A stretch of DNA of 64,000 nucleotides from Diphasiastrum complanatum (Eukaryota; Streptophyta; Lycopodiopsida; Lycopodiales; Lycopodiaceae), in NCBI GenBank assembly GCA_029204225.1, contig CM055105.1:13471721-13535720 (forward strand). Direction: 5' to 3'. Every line of letters starts with the position of its first letter. The stretch's first letter is position 1. A program made the position numbers and the translations under genes. Of this stretch, positions 49,290-59,644 are shown piece by piece. The notes beneath the pieces were generated by a model. That model was not told where the DNA came from and did not search any database. It saw only the letters and a program-made list of their open reading frames with translations.

Positions 49290-50440
49290 AATATGCATAA
49301 GAGTGCATATCAAGACAAAAGAGACTTGCTTCACCATCCCCACCTCCCTCTTCAGGCCCTCATCGTGAATCAATGCTTGCTGGTCCATTTCTTCCTCCAC
49401 CTACACCATATCAGCTCCCACATCTTCATACATCAGTTTTTGCTCTCATTTGTCATCCTCGCAGGATCCTATAACTCCACCCTCTAGTGTACTTTGTCAA
49501 CAAAGGACCCAACTGATGCCAAATGACCTATTCATTGGGGACAAAGAACTACCAAATTGGATCAATGATGATATGTGCCAGGCGCGGGCCTTTCCTATCA
49601 TCAAAATGCATGTACCGCCTTTCAACAACAAGCTTCCCTTTTAGCAGAACCACACATCCCACATCATGCTCCTCTTTCACCTCCCACAACTCTAGTTGAG
49701 CATGGGCACGTCAGTTTTTCTTGTCCCCACCTTTATGCTGCTGGTGGACCTTTTGGGATCGCCTTTGAGCACTTGTGCGATTGTTTTTCTCCAGATAATT
49801 CTGCTAGTGGCTTTGATCTTCTTTTCAAGGTGTGCTCTTTCATTGCTTTTGGACAATTTCCTCCTTCAGTTGCCCATATTTTAGGTGTCGCTCGTCTTTT
49901 AACATTGGATAAACCCTCTATGGTGTGCGTCCGATTGCAGTGGGTGAATGTTTATATAGGTTCATTGCAATGACACTTTGTTTCCAATTTCGGGAAGCTT
50001 TTCATGCTCGTTTTTTTTCCATTTCAAGTTGGATGTGCTACTTCTGGAGGTTGTGAGACTATCGTTCATGCTTTATGAGCTATTTTGGATCTTTATCTTG
50101 AGTGAGTCGTTTTGCAAGTCGATGTTGCTAATGCTTTCAACTCTGTATTTCAAGCGACTATTTTTCAAGAACTTCGTGGTGCTCATGATACACTAGCTTT
50201 GCTCATTCCTTTTGTGCGCTGCTTCTATTCTAAAAGTTCACCTTTACACTTTAGTCATGCTTCTTGTACATGTGATGTTACCATCATTTCTTCTATTGAG
50301 GGAACTCAACAATGGAATATCTTAGGTGGATCTCTCTTTGCTTCGGCACATTATCGTATCTTGCGTGCTACTGCCACAACTTTTTGTCCTGTTTATTCCC
50401 TCCATTGCAGATGATACGAATATTGTAATATCAAAGAAAC
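49290..50440 (+). pseudogene. Non-LTR-like reverse transcriptase relic
   Basis: Several frames together give one RT: GPFGIAFEHLCDCFSPDNSA and FDLLFKVCSFIAFGQFPPSV, then LLTLDKP, TSGGCETIVHAL, LQVDVANAFNSVF (RT motif with the first catalytic Asp), LIPFVRCFYSKSSPLHFSHA and IEGTQQWNILGGSLFA. The last replaces the usual GTRQGDPLGG.LFA and is degraded. The palm box IADDTNIV follows at about 50406-50430. At least four frame changes or stops occur. The GGxE.IVH...VDV.NAFNS arrangement belongs to a non-LTR-like RT lineage different from the two LINE fossils at 12.8 and 27.8 kb; I cannot name the clade. Confidence 0.75.
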
Positions 50441-51169
50441 TAGACATGAACAATAAATAACATTCACAAATGCATGCTCCCTAGTGATAGTAGGATGGAA
50501 AATCAGCCCTCAGAAGATAAAATGGAAAGTTGCCACCAATTTTTTTAATTTTGACCACAATTTTGTACCAAAAATCACATTTTCTATGAGGTCTTCGTAA
50601 CCATAGCTCCAAAATTGATGGGATCACTTTCTTTGAGGTTGCTTTAGTACTAGTTGTCCACTCCTAAAATCTCTAAAGTTGACAAGTATTCAATGTCCAA
50701 ATTGACCAAAACTTGATTTTTTTTTAGGGGCCAAACCTGGTTTTTTAATGTAATCTCTGGATATTTGAAGAAGAAAAGATTTATGACACTAATAGATTTC
50801 CAATATTTTGAATTATGGGAGCTATACATGCAATGGGAAAATCATTATAACCAAAGTTCCAAATCACGTCCAATCCCTAGTGTTGTCCACCTACCCCTAA
50901 AATCTCAAGATGATTTGAAAACGGCTTCCTTTTCTAAATAAGTGATTTTCTAGGGTGGTTTCAGCACCCAAATGTCCCAAAAAATGCTTTTTTTTTTCTC
51001 TCTATTGATACACGTGCAAAAATTGAGACTTAATGATGACTCTAGGTTGCTCCTTCAACTATTTACCCATGGAAGAGGATTGGCAACTTTCTCTATCAAA
51101 AATTTCCCAAGGAAAAGCTAAAAAAAAAGGTTTCTTACTCTCTAGAATGGATTACTCTCTCTCAAACGA
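50441..51169 (-). other. Leader of a minus-strand LTR element
   Basis: Non-coding sequence directly inside a primer-binding site on the minus strand, where an element leader and gag start should be. No gag domain is recognisable. Confidence 0.4.
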
Positions 51170-51183
51170 GGATCTAATACCAA
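51170..51183 (-). promoter_or_regulatory. Degenerate primer-binding site
   Basis: On the minus strand the site reads ttggtattagatcc, two differences from tggtatcagagc. It follows an LTR-type caccttaca end. Confidence 0.55.
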
Positions 51184-51184
51184 C

Positions 51185-51790
51185 TGTAAGGTGCTTAGCT
51201 CTCCAAGCTCCTCAAAAAACCAACTAGTCGGTGAAAGAATGATCTCCCATCCATAGGCAAACCTTTAAGCATAGCTACTTGTATTCTGGCCCTAATGAAA
51301 CATGGCACCCATGCATGGGTAATAAATCCACCAACCCATGAATATGTAAGCATATTAATAGATTAGGAAGTCTAACTCAATGTAAGCAAGGTCAAATGGA
51401 GGTCTACTGAACTCAAGGACCTTCAAGGGGTCTAAATGAGGCCATATATAGGCCAATTGTCAACACTTATGGGGCATTCATGAATTCTAGATCATTTCAG
51501 ATTGAAGATCTTTAGAGAGTTGTACCTTGGAGAGAGATATCTCATAGTGGAGAAAGGCTCATGTGCCTTACGAATACACAAAAACTACTGCCAATCTCCA
51601 AATTGGACCTAGTCCATCCAGTAACATTCACTACTTTGATGTTAAGCAATTCTTGCAAATCCTCTCTTGTTTCATGCTACTCTTATCTCATTTCTACTAT
51701 GCAAAGGCATAAGGTGCATAACATTGCTACACAATTAACCCAAAACGATATAAGCATTAAGAACATAAGCATTGGAGGAACAAAGTTTTA
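51185..51790 (-). mobile_element. Probable 5' LTR (minus strand)
   Basis: It is placed by the primer site. On the minus strand it carries a TATA box (tatatatgg, near 51440). The outer limit is a guess near 51790. No matching second LTR was found. Confidence 0.45.
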
Positions 51791-52079
51791 GGCAAATAAC
51801 TTTAATGGCCATGATTCAATTTCATGGTTAGATGTCATGAATCTATTGACAACTCGTAAACTTAGATGCAAAAATGCGCAATGTGCATTCATATGGGAGC
51901 TTTTTGTTGCAGGAGTGTACATTTAACAACAAAATAGAGCTTAAGAAATCAACAACTGAGCAAGGATGGCTACAAAGAAAATACACCTATAAATCTTCAA
52001 GCAAACTTCTAGAGCTTTTACTAAATAAAACGCATTTGTGCTTGGTGCACATATCTATTTGTGAGTTAGAATCTAAGGA

Positions 52080-52320
52080 AGCGGGACCCGGAAGGGGTGC
52101 CTCTGCGTCCCCGGACGCATCCGGTTTTTTTTTTTAAAATTGTTTTTACACTTAATTTTTTTTCTAAAAAAAAATGCAGCCAGGGGTCTGGACAATTTCT
52201 TTCTTTTTTTTTTTTTGAAATTTAATTTTTTTTTAGAGTTATTTAGTTTAAAAAAAAAATTGGACGCGTCCGACCCCGGACGCGTCCGGGTCCCGACGCG
52301 GACGCTTCGGCCCGGACCCT
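52080..52320. repeat. GC-rich palindromic blocks flanking T/A runs
   Basis: Two GC-rich blocks (52081-52123 and 52262-52318) made of ggacgc/gcgtcc words, including ggacgcgtcc twice, surround an A/T-homopolymer stretch. The inner edges form an inverted repeat (ggacgcatccggtttttt against aaaaaattggacgcgtcc). The composition is unlike all neighbouring DNA. Confidence 0.85.
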
Positions 52321-52331
52321 CGTGTCTGGTT

Positions 52332-52630
52332 ACTATAGATCGTTTCTCGTTACATCACTGACTTTTCTAATCAAATTTGTGAAGCTGGGTATTGTTGTGA
52401 AAGAAAAGCAGAACAGAAGGCACAAAGTAAGGAGCATGGTTTAGAAATCCAAGTTCTTGTGTTCTTTGCCCACCCTGCACTCATTGACACGACGGCCAGC
52501 AAGAGAATGTGTGCCGCTGCCCCCTCCTCTTAGAATATACCCAACTTCACAAATTTGATTAGAAAAGTCACTGATGTAGTGAGGTAAAGAAAAATATATA
52601 TATTACGAGAAACGATCTATATTACTATAG
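52332..52630. repeat. Inverted repeat with 145-bp spacer
   Basis: The left arm (52332-52392) and right arm (52537-52630) share gatcgtttctcgt, gacttttctaatcaaattt and gtgaag(c/t)tgggtat in inverse orientation; the right arm has about 30 extra A/T-rich bases. It lies downstream of the bL31 gene. Confidence 0.88.
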
Positions 52631-52905
52631 AGATATAGAATTCAAAAAACAGAAAGTCTTAGCCAACCTGCTATAGTTATATCTGATCAGAACCCAAGCA
52701 TAAGCTGCTATCTGGGTTTCAAAGGGATCCAGATTCTCTTGTCTCGACCCAGTGCAAACAGAAGCAAATGACAATCAACACAGAAAATTGTAAAAAACGA
52801 AAAGACATAACAAAAAAACGGAGACCATAAGACGCATTTGTGCTGGGTACACATGATTCTTGTATTTAACCCTAATAAATCTAGCTCAAGGTAAATAGCA
52901 ACAAA

Positions 52906-52911
52906 TTTATT
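52906..52911 (-). terminator. Poly(A) signal of the bL31 gene
   Basis: On the minus strand the hexamer AATAAA occurs about 180 bp after the stop codon at 53094. Confidence 0.5.
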
Positions 52912-53093
52912 AAACGATTCTAACACTAACTTCAATCCTGTTCAATATATGCCGTTTTACAGGATGAGACAGTGTCGCAACAAAAAATTCCCAAGAAGCA
53001 GAAAGAACCTTGAATATGAAAAGGCTGTCTACCACAACCGCAATAAAAAAGCGTAAGGATGAACGACAAAGGCTCAGATCAAAAAATACGCAA

Positions 53094-53290
53094 TCATTTA
53101 TCTTTCTTAGGCGCCTGCTGAAAGCGGCGACGAAACTTGGCGAGCTGCCCCACAAACTCGGACTGCTTGCCAGGATCGGTGACGAAGTGGGGCTGATCAG
53201 ACTGGAATACCTTCGCTGTAAGCACGCGCACAAGGCGTCCATGGGGCGACACCAAGGTCATCCATTGCAATGCAGGGTGCACGCCCTTCT

Positions 53291-53294
<4 letters not shown>
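53094..53294 (-). CDS. Ribosomal protein bL31, probably mitochondrial
   Basis: This is a 66-residue protein of the bacterial-type large-subunit protein L31, which bridges the two ribosomal subunits. It starts MKKGVHPALQWMTLV (bacterial L31: MK..IHP.Y) and ends PGKQSEFVGQLAKFRRRF, matching the family's HPF.TGKQ....GRV.KF.KRF end. The zinc-binding Cys residues are absent, as in the Cys-less type, and there is no plastid transit extension, which together fit the mitochondrial version. The organelle is an inference. The start is ATG at 53294-53292; the frame extends upstream only through a GA microsatellite coding Arg-Glu repeats, which I take as 5' UTR. Telo-box promoter words lie upstream and a poly(A) signal downstream. 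No intron is needed. The intact frame with conserved ends argues for a real gene although it is very short. Confidence 0.8.

Positions 53295-53343
<49 letters not shown>
53295..53343 (-). repeat. (GA)n tract abutting the bL31 start codon
   Basis: About 24 GA units (minus strand) end directly at the ATG. Being in the transcribed leader it could affect translation or bind GAGA-type proteins; that is inferred. Confidence 0.95.
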
Positions 53344-53345
<2 letters not shown>

Positions 53346-53395
53346 ACACCTCAATGTATGGCTATTTCTAGTCCCAAAACCTTAAAAAAAATTGT

Positions 53396-53414
53396 AACCC
53401 TAAAAAAACCCTAA
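53396..53414 (-). promoter_or_regulatory. Telo-box motifs upstream of bL31
   Basis: aaccctaaa and aaaccctaa occur at 53396-53414 (TTAGGGTTT on the gene's strand). Telo-boxes are common in promoters of plant ribosomal protein and translation genes. They lie about 100 bp upstream of the start codon. Confidence 0.6.
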
Positions 53415-53459
53415 TTTTTAAAATAAAAGCCTCTCTCTCCCTCACCCTAGATCGCGCTC

Positions 53460-53462
<3 letters not shown>

Positions 53463-53502
<40 letters not shown>
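53463..53502. repeat. (CT)n microsatellite
   Basis: About 20 CT units in the bL31 upstream region, separate from the leader tract. Confidence 0.97.
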
Positions 53503-53504
<2 letters not shown>

Positions 53505-53514
53505 ACGCGTATAT

Positions 53515-55560
53515 ATCTCTCTCTCTCTACGAAAGTTTCAAATATTTCTCTCTACGAAAGTTTCAACCTCTTTTTTGGAACGTTCCAGAAACTGCTCATC
53601 GCCCTTCAACTACATGTCATTGATGTTTAAGGGCACACGTGGCCCAATCAAAATCTAAAAATCCCCTTTTCTCCACAACACCCTACATTCTTCTCTCTAC
53701 TTTCTTTGTTTTCCAAACCTCATCTCATGCCACAAGACCCTAAACACTTAAATGGAGATGTTGAATGCTTGTATTCACTTCAGATCCACGCTAAGGATGG
53801 TTGTTCATGGGTTGACCCCATCTATCACCCATAGAGTATTGGCAAATATCTAAAGCCCTTATCTTGTCGCGCGGATTTATTTTCTTTAAGGCTTGGCAAG
53901 TGAGATGATGGACAACACCATCCTTTTTATCACAATCCAAAATCCAACTCTATCTCCCCTCCCCCCAACCATTTATTGACACTAGGAAAATTCAATGTTA
54001 TTTTTCCCGTCTTCTACCTTAGCAATGAGGCTATTTCTTCTCATTCTTCATATTAGAATGTGGGTTGCATTAATTCTTCCAATCAACAATGTGGTTGTAA
54101 CGAAGAAATTTGCAAGCTTTCTACATGACTTAAGTTCAAGATTACAAAGCATTTATCAACAAATACTCCCATGTAGTCAAACATTAGAACGATATGCTAA
54201 AAAAACTATTGTATGATGCAATCGTAGATGTGCTCTAAAGACGACCATCGAATGACATCACTTCAATCAAAAACTTATTCACAAACTTTTTCATAGCAAA
54301 GCCAATTATTAAATTGAAAATCTGAAACAATTTGGCACCATGATTGAGCATGATGTAGGAAAGAAAACCATATCATTGTCATAGATTCTACCATTTGAAA
54401 TATTGTACTCCAAAACATCTACCCACTTGACCATGTCAAATAAATTTGCACTTTTATGAAAGAATAGATCAATAAGATTAAATAACCTGGTTAAAAAAAG
54501 GAGCCCTTTGTTGAGTATTGACTTTCGATCATTTTTTAGAAATCATATTTGTGCTTCATCAAAAGTACACATGTTTCACCATGTCACCTATTCTGGCAAA
54601 GCCGAACCAAGCTCCAAATTTAAGATAAGGAAGTAACGGCTAAAGCTATTTTTTTTCCAAGAGGTTAAAGGGATCACAGTAGTACAACAAGCATTTGTCA
54701 TAGTCAAGTTTGATCCTTGGAATCAACTTAAAACATTGCTCATTATAAATTTTCCAAGTCAATGTATGCTTATAGAAATTCAAACATCCACCTATAAAAT
54801 GTATGCATCTTTGAAGTATTGTAAAAAGATATATTTGAGTGGTCCACCATGGCCAAAGTTGTCTTTGAAAACACAACAAAGCAAACTAGATAATATCCTC
54901 TTTGTGGTAATGATGACATCAAACGTAATGTTCCAACGTATCAACCATGTTTCAGCTTCAATTTAATTTGGTTGTCCATCAAAAGCAAGGTCATAAGATG
55001 CAATTTCAAGCTACATATTGTCATAATCAGAAGGAAGCTCACTCTTATATCAATTATACAATCAAGAAAATTGTTTACAAAACCAGCAAAACCCATGATG
55101 CGGATCCTGGTAAAGGAAGGATCGCGTTGCGAAACGAAATGAATCGAATCGAAACGAAACGAAGCGAAACGCTAACGAAGGCCGGATAGAGCCGACTTGG
55201 CAGGAGTAGCTACTGCTTCTCACTGCGATCTATTCTCCTCCAAGCCCAAGATTGCTACTACAGATCTGTTATAAAATCAAACTTGTAGACAACATATAAT
55301 ATTGAATAAAACAACAGCAAAAATTTATCTATTGATAGCATGCATTCCAATATTGCAGATCATACACATCACAGAACAGAACGGAACATAAAAAATCCCT
55401 TCAATTATCAAAATTGAATTTTACATTATTTTCTTGAGCGTTGTTTGTTTTCCAGATCAGCGCGTTGGCGCGAGAAAGATGTTCTCTCTCACGAGAAATG
55501 ACTAGCTACTGCTAATCTATAAAACACTCTGTGTCCGTGACTCAACTTTTCTCCTGGCTG
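53515..55560. other. No gene recognised; GAAAC run
   Basis: No coding feature is supported. A short irregular cgaaac/cgaat run (about 55131-55172) is notable. 55200-55560 is where the 3' LTR of the minus-strand Copia relic should be, but I cannot define its ends. Confidence 0.45.
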
Positions 55561-55584
55561 ACTGACTCTCCTAGTCTTGATATG

Positions 55585-56940
55585 TCACAGTTGCACCGGC
55601 TGCATGTCAGCAACCATGTCTCTCGATCCAATGAAGGTGGTCTGCAACATCTTCTTCTCAATTAGATCCCTGATCAAGTGGTACTTGATCGCAATGTGGT
55701 TCGTTCTGGAATGCAACATAGGATCTTTGGTCAGGTGTATTGCTGAGGTGTTGTCCATCTGCAAGTCCTTGTTTTGCCCAATTCGTACAGGAACTGCCTT
55801 AGCCATATTATTTTGTTGGCCATCTTTGTTGCTACTGCGTACTCTACTTCGCAGGATGACTGGGCTACAATGGTCTGCTTCTTGCTGACCCAGAGAACTG
55901 CTGCTCCTGATGCGATGTTGCATCCTTCCGAGATGCTTTTACAGTCATCCTTGAGAGATGACCAGCTAGTGTCGCTGTAGGAAAGTATCCTGAAACCTGC
56001 ACCACGATAATAACACAAGCCATAATCCCTCATTAATTGAAGATATTGCAAAATTCGTTTTGCAATCTTCCAATGTGTCGAGCCTGGATTCGTACAGAAT
56101 TGGCTCATACTGAATACTGCATAAGCAATATTAGGACGTGTGTTGTCAGCAAGGTACATCAATGATCCTATCATCTTCCTGTAAGGTGTGAGCTACATCT
56201 GTTCTCTCTCTTCCTCAGTCTTTGGACAGTCATCATTCATCAGCACCGTCCCTGCGAGCATTGGAGTGTTCGCTCCTTTGTAGTTCAACATCCCAAAGTC
56301 CTCTAGGATCTTCTAGGTGTATCTGGACTGGTGAAGGTATAACTTACCTCCCTCGTAGTCCCTTTCAATTTGCAAGCCTAGGTAACATTGGCTTCTCCCA
56401 GATCCACGATCTCAAAATGTTTCGAGATGTCTGCCTTTACTTCAACAATTAGCTGCTCACTCTTGCAAAGTATCAGAGTGCCGTCCACATACACAGCCAC
56501 AATGATGATCTGCCCATCTGTAACTCTGACATATACATTGGAATCAGCCAATAGAGGCTTGAAACCTAATGATTTCAGGGCTTGATCTTTCTTCTTGTAC
56601 CATTGTCGGGCTGATTATTTGAGATCGTAGATGCTTCTATGCATTCTGCATGCATAGACAGGAAGTGAATTCGAGACATATCTTGGGTGCTGATCCATGT
56701 AGACCTCTTCATCTAATTCGCCATGCAAGAAGGCTGTCTTCTCGTCCACAATGTGGATCCTGAGGTCATAAGCTGCTGCATATGCAAATAACAGATGTAG
56801 GGACGAATGTTTGACGATAGGAGAGAAGGTTTCAGAGTAGTCAATACCATATCTCTGAGAGAAACCTTTCGCTACCAATCTTGCCTTGTATCCCTCCATT
56901 CACGTAGCTCCTTGCCTGTTGTCGTAGGCATTTCTTCTGT
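55585..56940 (-). pseudogene. Copia RT and RNase H relic
   Basis: The minus strand gives YKARLVAKGFSQRYGIDYSE, FSPIVKHSSLHLLFAYAAA, KTAFLHGELDEEVYMDQHP and SIYDLK followed by a stop. After frame changes come VAVYVDGTLIL (family YVDDL, second Asp to Gly) and MIGSLMYLADNTRPNIAY. RNase H: YSDTSWS, ASGAAVLWVSKKQTIVAQSS, EVEYA, MDNTSAIHL and HSRTNHIAIKYH. It is strongly decayed around 56200-56600 and abuts another Copia relic at about 56945. Confidence 0.9.
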
Positions 56941-56947
56941 GCCATAA

Positions 56948-58235
56948 TTATCTTTTTAGATCCATTAGCAACCTCTTGATCCAAAGCACTTCCTTTGTGG
57001 TAGTAGTGAGTGCCTTATACTCAGCTTCACAAGATGAGAGTGATACAATATCTTGCTTTTTGGAAAGCCAAGATATCAAGTTTCCTCCTCGATCTGCTCT
57101 ATCACTTTCAAAATCCGAGTCAGAACAGAATAGAAAGACCTTCACTTTTATACAATAAATCATAATCAAAAGTTGAAGGTATGTATCTAAGCACTCTCTT
57201 GGCCATTTTCCAATGATGAATAGTAGGATTTTGCATAGCTTGGCTCAACTTATGAACACTAAAACTTATGTCAGGTCTAGTTATTGTGAGCCAAATTAAG
57301 GAGCCTATAAGACTCCTAAAAAGTGTGATGTCCACGAAGGATCTTTCATCACTTTTGTTAGGGTCTTTTACAATGTGCTCCATAGGAGTTTCTATACTCT
57401 TACAAACTAACATATTGAACTTTTTTAACATTGAAAGAGCATACTTGGATTGACATACAAAAGCTTTATCTTTAAGAAATCTCTTTTCCAAAGTTTTGTG
57501 AAATACGAAAAAGATATATATTTGTTATTGTTTTGAATCATATGCTCTTTGTATAATGAAAAGATTTTCATTCGAGTAAAGTTATCAGCAAGATGGAATT
57601 CACCAGTCGTTAACATTACCTCGCAATGAAGACGAAAATATTTTTTCATCCATAACAATGTATTGTGCAACATCACCCACAACCTTCAGAGATGGTTGGA
57701 TATGACCGAACTTATTAATTTTGTATTTTATCCTCTCTAGTCGAGATTTGTCGAGGCTCAAGACAATTTTGAATGCCCCTCTACAAATGAGGTCATTCCC
57801 CTGACTATAGTCAAACGTTTTCCTCAACTAATTTGATACAATTTCCTGTTAAAATGATATCATTAAGAAGGATGACAATATCTCTATCAAAAAACTTGAC
57901 ATATAAGGAAGGATCATAGTTACTAAGATTAAATCCTAGTGACTCAAGAAAGGTGTTAAGTCGAGAATACCATGACCTTGGTGCCTGCTTTAGTCCATAT
58001 AGACTTTTGAAGAGCAAGCAAACTTTGTCTTTGTCATGGATGAACCCAATAGGCTGATCCATATAAATCTCTTCTTCTAGATATCCATTTAAAAATGCAT
58101 TAGAGACATCTACTTGAAGAACTTGCCAATTGAAAAAAACAAGCAATAGAAATTATGATTCTAATTGATACCATCTTTGCAACTGGAGCAAAAGTCTCCT
58201 CATAATCAAGTCCATAAACTTGAGCAAAACCCTTT
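56948..58235 (-). pseudogene. Second Copia RT/RNase H relic, with an insert
   Basis: The RT begins AKGFAQVYGLDYEETFAPVA and, after a frameshift near 58145, continues LQVDVSNAFLNGYLEEEIY, LLFKSLYGLKQAPRSWYSRL and VILLNDIILTGN (YVDDII degraded to LLNDII). An unrelated segment (57500-57830) then intervenes. Beyond it come CQSKYALSMLKKFNM, RSLIGSLIWLTITRPDISF and RNase H ([31 protein letters not shown]), cut at 56948. Confidence 0.9.
57500..57830 (-). other. Unidentified segment replacing part of the RT
   Basis: Where about 40-50 RT residues should link the catalytic box to the CQSKYAL segment there are about 330 bp of other sequence. Its minus frame 57600-57827 reads SRLERIKYKINKFGHIQPSL, then KVVGDVAQYIV. 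I do not recognise it. An overlapping frame contains GEFHLADNFT, faintly like the LADIFTK end of Copia RNase H, so shuffled element DNA is possible. Confidence 0.45.
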
Positions 58236-58239
58236 GCAC

Positions 58240-58565
58240 AAAGCTCTGAATGCAAGTTTTGTGAAAGTCCTTGAAGATGGCCAAGTCTTCAATGACTTCA
58301 AGTTATTAAACTTGACATCTGGACTTTGAAATTATGACATGATTGGTTACCCTTTGTTGGAAATCAATCGGAAACCCATTGTAGACGTTCTTCAAATAAA
58401 TTGGTTGTCTAGGTTTGTGATTCCTGCAAGTATCATATGAGCAGACGTAGAACCAAAGTTGGTTTCACCTGACCCTAGATCAACGATCAATAAACATGCA
58501 GGAAGAATCATGAAATAGAAATTAGTCATTCACCAAGGAGGCAACTATGGGCTTAATTTCCAACA
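58240..58565 (-). mobile_element. Partial LTR, inverted match of the LTR at 10387
   Basis: Read on the minus strand from 58565, it begins tgttggaaattaagccca and follows the LTR at 10387 for about 325 bp at high similarity (for example cctccttggtgaatgac, atgattcttcctgcatg, aacgtctacaatgggttt). It then breaks at a Copia RT. Its start abuts a Copia gag frame on the opposite strand. Confidence 0.93.
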
Positions 58566-59644
58566 ATATATGAATCCAACAACACTTCAAGAGTGCTTAT
58601 GCTAAGTAACCAAGTCTTGCAAAGCCTGAGGAGAAGTGATGAAAGTGCACAAAAATTTGTGGTAAGGATCAAGTCTCTCAACACAAAACTAGCTTCTATT
58701 GGAGGCAAGATACTTGATAGTGAGCTAGTACAAATGATCCTCAATGGCTTAGGAGATGAGTTCTCCAATTTGATTCAAAGCTTCGTCATCCAAGAGGTCT
58801 TACCTTCTATTTACAAGCTACATAGTGTGCTTGTGGCCAATGGGTGTAGGATCCTACATGTCAAGAGTACGATGAGTTCCATATCCTTGCATGATGAAGA
58901 TAACTTTTCATTCAAAGGCAAAAAGAAGACCAAAGGGTCCAAGAAGGATCAAGCAAAGGAGGCCAAAGAGGATGATCAACCAACAAGATCAAAGGCAAAG
59001 GGCCAAATAGATAAGTCCAAGCTTAAGTGCTTCTTTTGTGGAAAGAATGGAAACTTTGCATTCAAATGCTTGACGAGGCAAAATGCACAAGAGGAGATTT
59101 CTCAACTCTACTTTCTTTTAATGGTGCTAAAAAGTTGATATTTACATCAAGTGATGAAGAATGTAAAATAGATGGTGTTGGAACCATCCCTTTGTATCTA
59201 AAATCTTCTAGAAGAATGGATCTAGACAATGGTTTTTATGTATCATCAATCACCAGAAATTTGCCAAGTGTTGATCAATGTATGGATAATGGTTTGGATG
59301 TCCACTTCAAGCATGGTGTTTGTTCCTTTTTGAAGAATGATGTTTGCATAGCAAAGGGATTTAAACACAGAAGATTGTTTAAGTTGGATGCTAATGTTGC
59401 TATTAAGAGTGTGAACATGGCAAAGGAGGAGATCACTCAAGAAGAGATCTTATTGTCAAAGTGTCATATTTCTAGGATTGAGGAGGAGCATCAAAGAGAG
59501 GAAGATCTTGAAGATCAATCTCAAAACCCAAGAGCTCCAAGAAGGTCCTCAAGGACAAAGGCCGAGCCATCAAAGTTCATGCAATCTACCATGGTGATTG
59601 CGGACATCCTTAGTCTACTAAAATCCCATACCCTACATGTTTAG
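58563..59644 (+). pseudogene. Copia gag and protease remnant, integrase deleted
   Basis: Gag (UBN2 type) runs IYESNNTSRVLMLSNQVLQS, LVQMILNGLGDEF, then a Lys-rich linker and a CCHC knuckle C-x2-C-x4-N-x4-C, in which the zinc-binding His is Asn. A frameshift near 59080 leads into a protease-flank segment (DEECKIDGVGTIPLYLKSS, LPSVDQCMDNGLDVHF) without the DSGA site. It then jumps to the pre-RT linker (RIEEEHQREEDLEDQSQNP, RRSSRTKAEPSKFMQS). The active-site part of protease, all integrase and RT are missing. Confidence 0.85.
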
